The position numbers were made by a program, and so were the translations under genes. From positions 1 through 19,507 of the forward strand of contig CAYJFZ010000020.1 in NCBI GenBank assembly GCA_964369975.1: DNA of 19,507 bases, written 5' to 3'. This document shows, piece after piece, positions 15,923-19,507 of this stretch. This DNA is from RGIG3102 sp964369975 (GTDB lineage Bacteria > Bacillota > Clostridia > Oscillospirales > Ruminococcaceae). Below the pieces are notes generated by a model that searched no databases, was not told the DNA's origin, and was given only the letters and a program-made list of their open reading frames with translations. Positions within the stretch are counted from its first letter, which is position 1. Each line of letters starts with the position of its first letter.

Positions 15923-16361
15923 TTTTAAAAACAACTTTCAAAAAGAACTTTCTAATCCTGTAGATTTAACAAAGTCAACAATTAAGCTTAGTGATGAGAT
16001 AAATAAAATCACAAATAAGACCTCTGATATAAATTCTAATATCTCAAATGACATTATGTTAATAGATAGATATTCACATAGTAATGATATTAGCGATTTA
16101 ATTCAGTTAAATGAATATCTAACACAAAAGTATAGATTTTTGATAGATAATAGTAATGGTGAACTCGTTGTTGTTTTCGATGATACTGTTCAGAAGATGA
16201 CAAGATTTGAGCATAGTATTGTATTTAGTAAAATTAAAAGTATGCTTATCAATTTAATTCACTCCAACAACTCCAATGCATTTGCAAATAAACTTTTAAC
16301 AACATTTAATGTTGCTGGTGAACATACAGTTACATCTGCATTAAAAGCTCTTTTAAAATAA
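15915..16361 (+). CDS. Unknown 148-aa protein coupled to the LlaJI-type nuclease
   Basis: I do not recognise this family. The product is soluble and Asn/Ser-rich at the start (about 1-60: repeated NKTSDINSNIS-like heptad-poor helix), followed by a compact-looking part with LDNSNGELVVVFDDTV-type strand and hydrophobic helix, ending FNVAGEHTVTSALKALLK. It has no catalytic motif and no membrane segment. The ATG overlaps the end of the nuclease gene by eight bases (ATGAATAA) with GGAGG six bases before it. A TTG at 15912 is in frame but less well placed. Tight coupling suggests that it belongs to the restriction operon, as an accessory subunit or as the first gene of the following unit. Confidence 0.8.
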   Translation: MNNFKNNFQKELSNPVDLTKSTIKLSDEINKITNKTSDINSNISNDIMLIDRYSHSNDISDLIQLNEYLTQKYRFLIDNSNGELVVVFDDTVQKMTRFEHSIVFSKIKSMLINLIHSNNSNAFANKLLTTFNVAGEHTVTSALKALLK

Positions 16362-16377
16362 GTGTGGAGGATTGCTG

Positions 16378-16605
16378 ATGGATTTTAATAAATTTCTGGA
16401 ATATATTATCAATAATAAAGAATGGTTGTTTAGTGGTATAGGTGTAACCATAGCTATATCTATTTTGGGAATTATAAAGTTTGTTTTTCGCAAAAGGGCA
16501 AATAGTAAAAATGTTATTCAAACGCAGAAAAATGGCAATAACAGTATTAATGTTCAAGTAGGAGGAGATTATAGTGTTAGAGAAGATCAAACAGGATCAA
16601 AGTAA
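16378..16605 (+). CDS. Small single-span membrane peptide with Q/N/G-rich tail motif
   Basis: A 75-residue protein with an N-terminal segment (1-16), one membrane helix (about 17-37, LFSGIGVTIAISILGIIKFV), then RKR, which by the positive-inside rule places the C-terminus in the cytosol. The tail (48-67) holds QTQKNGNNSINVQVGGDYSV, a motif repeated in the next protein (its residues 7-26), with ten of twenty positions identical. Small membrane proteins with such tails resemble effectors of bacterial amyloid-type signalling, in which the tail is nucleated by a partner. That role is an inference. GGAGG lies seven bases before the ATG; TTG 16372 is a weaker alternative. The gene overlaps the next one by 32 bases. 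Confidence 0.75.
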   Translation: MDFNKFLEYIINNKEWLFSGIGVTIAISILGIIKFVFRKRANSKNVIQTQKNGNNSINVQVGGDYSVREDQTGSK

Positions 16606-17437
16606 TGGTGATAATTCTCAAAATCTACAAGCAGCTGGAGATATAAATCTTATTAATATAAAGGAAGAATTGTATATAAAAGAACAACAACTTATTGTTG
16701 AAAATAATATAAATGTTGATTCTCCAGATATTTCATCTATAACAATGACTAATAGCATATATGAAATTAGTATTAATAGTATTCAAAACGAATTATTAAT
16801 AATTTCTGATATACTTTCTGCAATTAATATATTCTTTGTTTTTGAATGCATTGACAAAATCAGAAACATTCCGATTGTTAATAATGTCTATGATAAAGCT
16901 GTAGTTTCAAAAATATTTGAAAGTATTGGCGTTGAGCGACAAAAAATTCACTCTAACAACATAAGATTAAATATGCACACATCAATATATGCTTCTTGTG
17001 AAATATGTGGCAATAAAGAAAAATGTGTAAAGTCTACATGCAGACTGAGTTTTATGCAGGCTTATAATAATCTATATAAATTAATGTTTGATATATTCAA
17101 CTGCTTACATGATTACCTAAAGGTTATTGATACTAATCTTTTGAAAGATGCAATTATATTAAATACCAAAAGACTTGCTGATTTATCTAATATTGAATCA
17201 GAAAAAACACATTATAACAATCAAGCCAGTGAAAAAGAATTAGAAAAGACAGATACGACAGAATATATAGAGCAATTGAATAATGTGATAGATGACCTTA
17301 ACTTAAATGGGTATGAATATATGAATACTTTGATATTGGCAAGTAAACAATACATATATTATCAAAAGGAAGATGCTAAAAAAATTAAAAATAACGAAAC
17401 TCCTATGAATTTTATTCCATTAAACGAACCTAAATAA
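16574..17437 (+). CDS. Unknown 287-aa protein with N-terminal shared motif and C4 cluster
   Basis: The start is GTG, preceded by GGAGGAG at 16561-16567, which also encodes the Gly-Gly of the upstream protein's motif. Residues 7-26 carry QDQSNGDNSQNLQAAGDINL, matching the tail of the preceding membrane peptide. A hydrophobic helical part follows (about 66-98). Then come four cysteines, Cys142, Cys145, Cys151 and Cys156 (C-x2-C-x5-C-x4-C), which could hold a zinc or iron ion, and a long mostly helical C-terminus rich in Lys and Glu. I know no family for the rest. Layout suggests a cytosolic sensor or scaffold that recruits the membrane peptide through the shared motif. The proximity to a restriction system suggests defence. 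Confidence 0.75.
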   Translation: MLEKIKQDQSNGDNSQNLQAAGDINLINIKEELYIKEQQLIVENNINVDSPDISSITMTNSIYEISINSIQNELLIISDILSAINIFFVFECIDKIRNIPIVNNVYDKAVVSKIFESIGVERQKIHSNNIRLNMHTSIYASCEICGNKEKCVKSTCRLSFMQAYNNLYKLMFDIFNCLHDYLKVIDTNLLKDAIILNTKRLADLSNIESEKTHYNNQASEKELEKTDTTEYIEQLNNVIDDLNLNGYEYMNTLILASKQYIYYQKEDAKKIKNNETPMNFIPLNEPK

Positions 17438-17518
17438 AGTATATTAGTTAGATATTACAATAGCTATTCTAATCGTTCTGTGATATAGTGTTGCTTAACA
17501 AAACAAGGAGACTATACT

Positions 17519-17779
17519 ATGCCAAAACTAACACTCGAAGAACTATACAACGGAGATGAATATAAAATTCATTCAAACTCAGTTGTTGACTATCTTAAAA
17601 ACTACGGACTTGATACTGATATTAGTCAAGAGGATGAAACACACATCTTAATTCTACTCACAGTCAAGCATACAGTGGCAGCAACAATAAAAATGATAAA
17701 ACATGGTGACTTTATTGAAGATTTCGAATCTGAAATGAAGTCACTTTCTTTATATCCAGAGGTGCGAAGCGATGAGTAA
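17519..17779 (+). CDS. Small unknown 86-aa protein
   Basis: An acidic, soluble small protein (LEELYNGDEYKI start, then SVVDYLKNYGLDTDISQEDETHILILLTVKHTVAATIKMI) predicted to have a helix, a turn and a second long helix. I see no motif of known function. AAGGAG is eight bases before the ATG. An 81-base gap from the previous gene suggests a separate unit, although I find no good promoter there. It overlaps the next small gene by eight bases, so they are made together. Confidence 0.7.
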   Translation: MPKLTLEELYNGDEYKIHSNSVVDYLKNYGLDTDISQEDETHILILLTVKHTVAATIKMIKHGDFIEDFESEMKSLSLYPEVRSDE

Positions 17780-18071
17780 ATTACAAGAGTTATTTCAAAA
17801 ATATGATAATTTCACACCACCAGAAAAATTCGAAGAACTGGTAAACTCTGCACATAAAATTCTTATACAAGATTTAGAAAAATCACATCGAAAGCTAATA
17901 TTACAAATCATTGATAGCAAAGATTCCATTATGAATCACTATGCCGAAGAAAGTTTCAAGTGTGGATTTTATGTAGCATTTAAATTGCTATCTGAGATTA
18001 ATAATTATCACGATGATAGATTAGAATTAGAGTTAATAAAATCAAGTCAACTTTTATCAGAAGAAAAATAA
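17772..18071 (+). CDS. Small helical 99-aa protein
   Basis: Mostly helical, charged protein (residues 1-99). The segment EESFKCGFYVAFKLLSEI (about 59-76) is reminiscent of the ESFxxGF..A.KLL pattern of the small DUF6809-type proteins of clostridial mobile elements. That is a resemblance from memory, not an assignment. Its ATG overlaps the end of the 86-residue gene (ATGAGTAA), and GAGGTG stands seven bases before it. It is the last gene on the plus strand before a strong convergent terminator. Confidence 0.7.
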   Translation: MSKLQELFQKYDNFTPPEKFEELVNSAHKILIQDLEKSHRKLILQIIDSKDSIMNHYAEESFKCGFYVAFKLLSEINNYHDDRLELELIKSSQLLSEEK

Positions 18072-18104
18072 AAAGCAAAGGTCGTGAGATGCGACCTTTG
18101 CTTT
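18070..18104. terminator. Strong bidirectional terminator
   Basis: A perfect 14-bp GC-containing stem (AAAAGCAAAGGTCG, 18070-18083, with CGACCTTTGCTTTT, 18091-18104) has a seven-base loop. It lies between the convergent ends of the 99-residue gene and the DUF6076 gene and can serve both. Confidence 0.95.
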
Positions 18105-18107
18105 TCC

Positions 18108-19193
18108 CTATTTATAAAGCTCCTCAATCTGCTCCAAAACAGCAGCAATCATATCTTCGCCACTAATTTCTTTCTGCTTATACTTCCTCTTAAGTTTAGA
18201 TGCTAAGTCCGACCAATTTCTAAATTCGGAATTAGATATTTTATTTGTATCCCTGTCGCTATCCCAAGCGTCAATTCGGTAATACCTTGAGTACATTCGG
18301 TTATATATAGTTTGAAATTCTTGCAGAAATTTATCTTCTTCAACCGATTGATTAAATTTTAGTTTCGCCCCAACTTGTTTACAGGTGCGATTTTCTTTAT
18401 AAATCCTATCACAATATTCTCTTTTTCGTTTGTCAGCAAGAACAAAATATTTATCACATAAGGCACAATGCTTAACCGAAATACCTCGCTTTAGCATTTC
18501 CATAAATTCTAAATAAAGCATCTCATCTAAATTTTGTATCATAAAATAACAGCTCATATTTATAGGTGTTTGACTATCTCTATGTATATCAGCTAACACT
18601 TTTCGTGTATCAACTTCGCTTGGATCATTATACCTAACAATTCTGTCGCTATCAAACTCACCAAAACTTATAGGTGCGATGCCATACCTTGCCACAAGCA
18701 TATATTTATTATAATCTGGATACGCATTGCCAAACATTAAAAAACGTTCAGGCAAAGTAAATTCTGTAAGAACTTCTTCATCAAGACAAATTTTCAAGGC
18801 ATCACGATATAAATTTTGTAAATCGGCATAATAACTAAACAGAAAAATGATAAAATCAATCTGCTCATATTTTGTTTGGCTTGTGTCATAATATGTTTTC
18901 ACCATCTGACTATTCAAAAAGAAATGCACATAAGGGTGCTTGCCTTTAAGTAGGTCAACAATATCCCACAAAGATTTTTTAATATCTTCAAAATTACTCG
19001 GTACTGATTTAGTATCGAGTTTTTTTATTGCCGTAAAACATTCTGAAAAATCAAGTTCGCAGAATTCTACTATATTTTTACCGATATCTTTTAACTGAAC
19101 AAATCGATTTACAGTTGGCTCCTCATCAAAAAATACATTCAAATTATTTGTTTTATCACAAAACACTCTTGCCAGTGGGTAACTTACTTCCAT
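18108..19193 (-). CDS. DUF6076 family protein with C4 zinc-finger-like cluster
   Basis: This 361-residue protein has an all-alpha-looking N-terminal part, then four cysteines (Cys243, Cys246, Cys261, Cys271) in HCALCDKYFV … KREYCDR … TCKQVGA, spaced like a zinc-binding finger of the CGNR type. The C-terminus is helical (RMYSRYYR … SEFRNWSDLASKLKRKYK), similar to helices of integrase-like proteins but with no catalytic tyrosine pattern. This layout fits DUF6076 proteins, common in clostridial mobile elements and of unknown function. A GTG at 19205 would add four residues, but it lies within the Shine-Dalgarno region GAGGTGAT (about 19201-19208), so ATG 19193 is preferred. The -10 lies about 145 bases upstream, so the leader is long. 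Confidence 0.82.
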   Translation of the reverse strand: MEVSYPLARVFCDKTNNLNVFFDEEPTVNRFVQLKDIGKNIVEFCELDFSECFTAIKKLDTKSVPSNFEDIKKSLWDIVDLLKGKHPYVHFFLNSQMVKTYYDTSQTKYEQIDFIIFLFSYYADLQNLYRDALKICLDEEVLTEFTLPERFLMFGNAYPDYNKYMLVARYGIAPISFGEFDSDRIVRYNDPSEVDTRKVLADIHRDSQTPINMSCYFMIQNLDEMLYLEFMEMLKRGISVKHCALCDKYFVLADKRKREYCDRIYKENRTCKQVGAKLKFNQSVEEDKFLQEFQTIYNRMYSRYYRIDAWDSDRDTNKISNSEFRNWSDLASKLKRKYKQKEISGEDMIAAVLEQIEELYK

Positions 19194-19344
19194 TATTACA
19201 ATCACCTCTTCCTAATTTCGATGTTTTGTGCTACCAATTTTTAATGCACAAAACTCGTAGTTTAAAAATTTATTTTAAACTTGCTCCCTTGCAAAGAATG
19301 GATTTTCTTTAAAATAAATTCTTTTCATTCACGATATAAGTATA
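19194..19344 (-). promoter_or_regulatory. Promoter and long hairpin-bearing leader of the DUF6076 gene
   Basis: On the minus strand, an extended -10 (TG-C-TATACT, 19339-19344) has no clear -35. The leader of about 140 bases holds two perfect 9-bp stem-loops: GTTTTGTGC (19223-19231) with GCACAAAAC (19246-19254), and AGTTTAAAA (19259-19267) with TTTTAAACT (19273-19281). The first ends about 20 bases before the Shine-Dalgarno site, so it could affect translation. Confidence 0.45.
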
Positions 19345-19415
19345 GCACAGAAATTGTTAAAATGATAGTACAAATAAAAGAACCTTGAAAATTTAATGAT
19401 TCGGCTAAAGGTGAT

Positions 19416-19507
19416 ATGATTGCCAAGACCTCAAAAGAGCGAGCGATGATAACGATGGAGAGAACCTCGGTTAGGAACTACTTTAGATGTACCGAACGTA
19501 AAAATTA
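19416..19507 (+). CDS. 5' end of an unidentified gene, cut by window edge
   Basis: An ATG preceded by AAAGGTGAT opens a frame that stays open to the window end (30 codons, basic: MIAKTSKERAMITMERTSVR…). The Shine-Dalgarno match is good, and the start is divergent from the DUF6076 gene. The Arg/Lys-rich N-terminus ending NYFRCTERKN with a Cys could be DNA-binding, but this is too short to identify. Confidence 0.5.
   Translation, partial: MIAKTSKERAMITMERTSVRNYFRCTERKN

Noticed and set aside
16330..16590. Minus-strand 86-codon frame over the membrane peptide gene
   Set aside because: The plus-strand genes have strong Shine-Dalgarno sites and overlaps, while this frame has none.
16519..16651. 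Simple DNA tandem duplication explaining the shared motif
   Set aside because: The two 60-base segments differ in many codons including synonymous positions, so recent duplication does not explain the protein match.
18108..19193. Tyrosine recombinase/integrase
   Set aside because: The helical C-terminus recalls integrase arms, but the R-H-R-Y catalytic set is not present; the cysteine cluster fits DUF6076.
1..19507. CRISPR array, tRNA or rRNA
   Set aside because: No regularly spaced repeats, cloverleaf-like sequence or rRNA-like conserved stretch was seen on either strand.

Overview
The window is low-GC, AT-rich bacterial DNA. Purine-rich Shine-Dalgarno sites (GGAGG, GAGGTGAT), TTGACA/TATAAT promoters, a single-chain SecDF and a two-subunit iron-sulfur L-serine dehydratase all point to a Bacillota species, most likely Clostridia or Tissierellia. 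I cannot name the genus. No tRNA, rRNA, CRISPR array, IS element or integrase is visible.

Positions 1-11490 look like ordinary chromosome. They hold a lone multi-spanning membrane protein of the DUF6311 (GT-C-like) type on the minus strand. A partly decayed spacer follows, then a minus-strand pair: an RluA-type pseudouridine synthase translationally coupled to an uncharacterised 139-residue protein. Next on the plus strand are a YfcE-type metallophosphoesterase and a two-gene unit (GltS-like membrane carrier plus metal-dependent amidohydrolase). That unit has a strong promoter and a long leader that folds into two nested stems, so it is a candidate cis-regulatory RNA. The minus-strand sdaAB-sdaAA operon is divergent from secDF.

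Positions about 11500-19507 form an accessory defence region. A small XRE-family regulator precedes a C5-cytosine DNA methyltransferase, a McrB-like AAA+ GTPase and a LlaJI/McrC-type PD-(D/E)XK endonuclease. Together they make a LlaJI/BsuMI-like restriction-modification system, but with only one methyltransferase. Three more genes follow on the same strand, packed tightly or overlapping: a 148-aa unknown, a 75-aa single-span membrane peptide and a 287-aa protein with a C4 cysteine cluster. The C-terminal tail of the membrane peptide and the N-terminus of the 287-aa protein share a 20-residue Q/N/G-rich motif (pattern QxQxNGxNSxNxQxxGD). This is the arrangement expected of an amyloid-type signalling pair: membrane effector plus partner. 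I rate this the most interesting signal in the window. It is an inference from motif layout, not a proven function.

The right end holds a coupled pair of small helical proteins, a strong bidirectional terminator, a minus-strand DUF6076 zinc-finger protein with a hairpin-containing leader, and the first 30 codons of an unidentified plus-strand gene cut by the window edge.

Several starts differ from the longest open frame because a better Shine-Dalgarno site lies at a downstream ATG: secDF 9049, LlaJI-type nuclease 14669, 148-aa gene 15915, membrane peptide 16378 and DUF6076 protein 19193 (minus).
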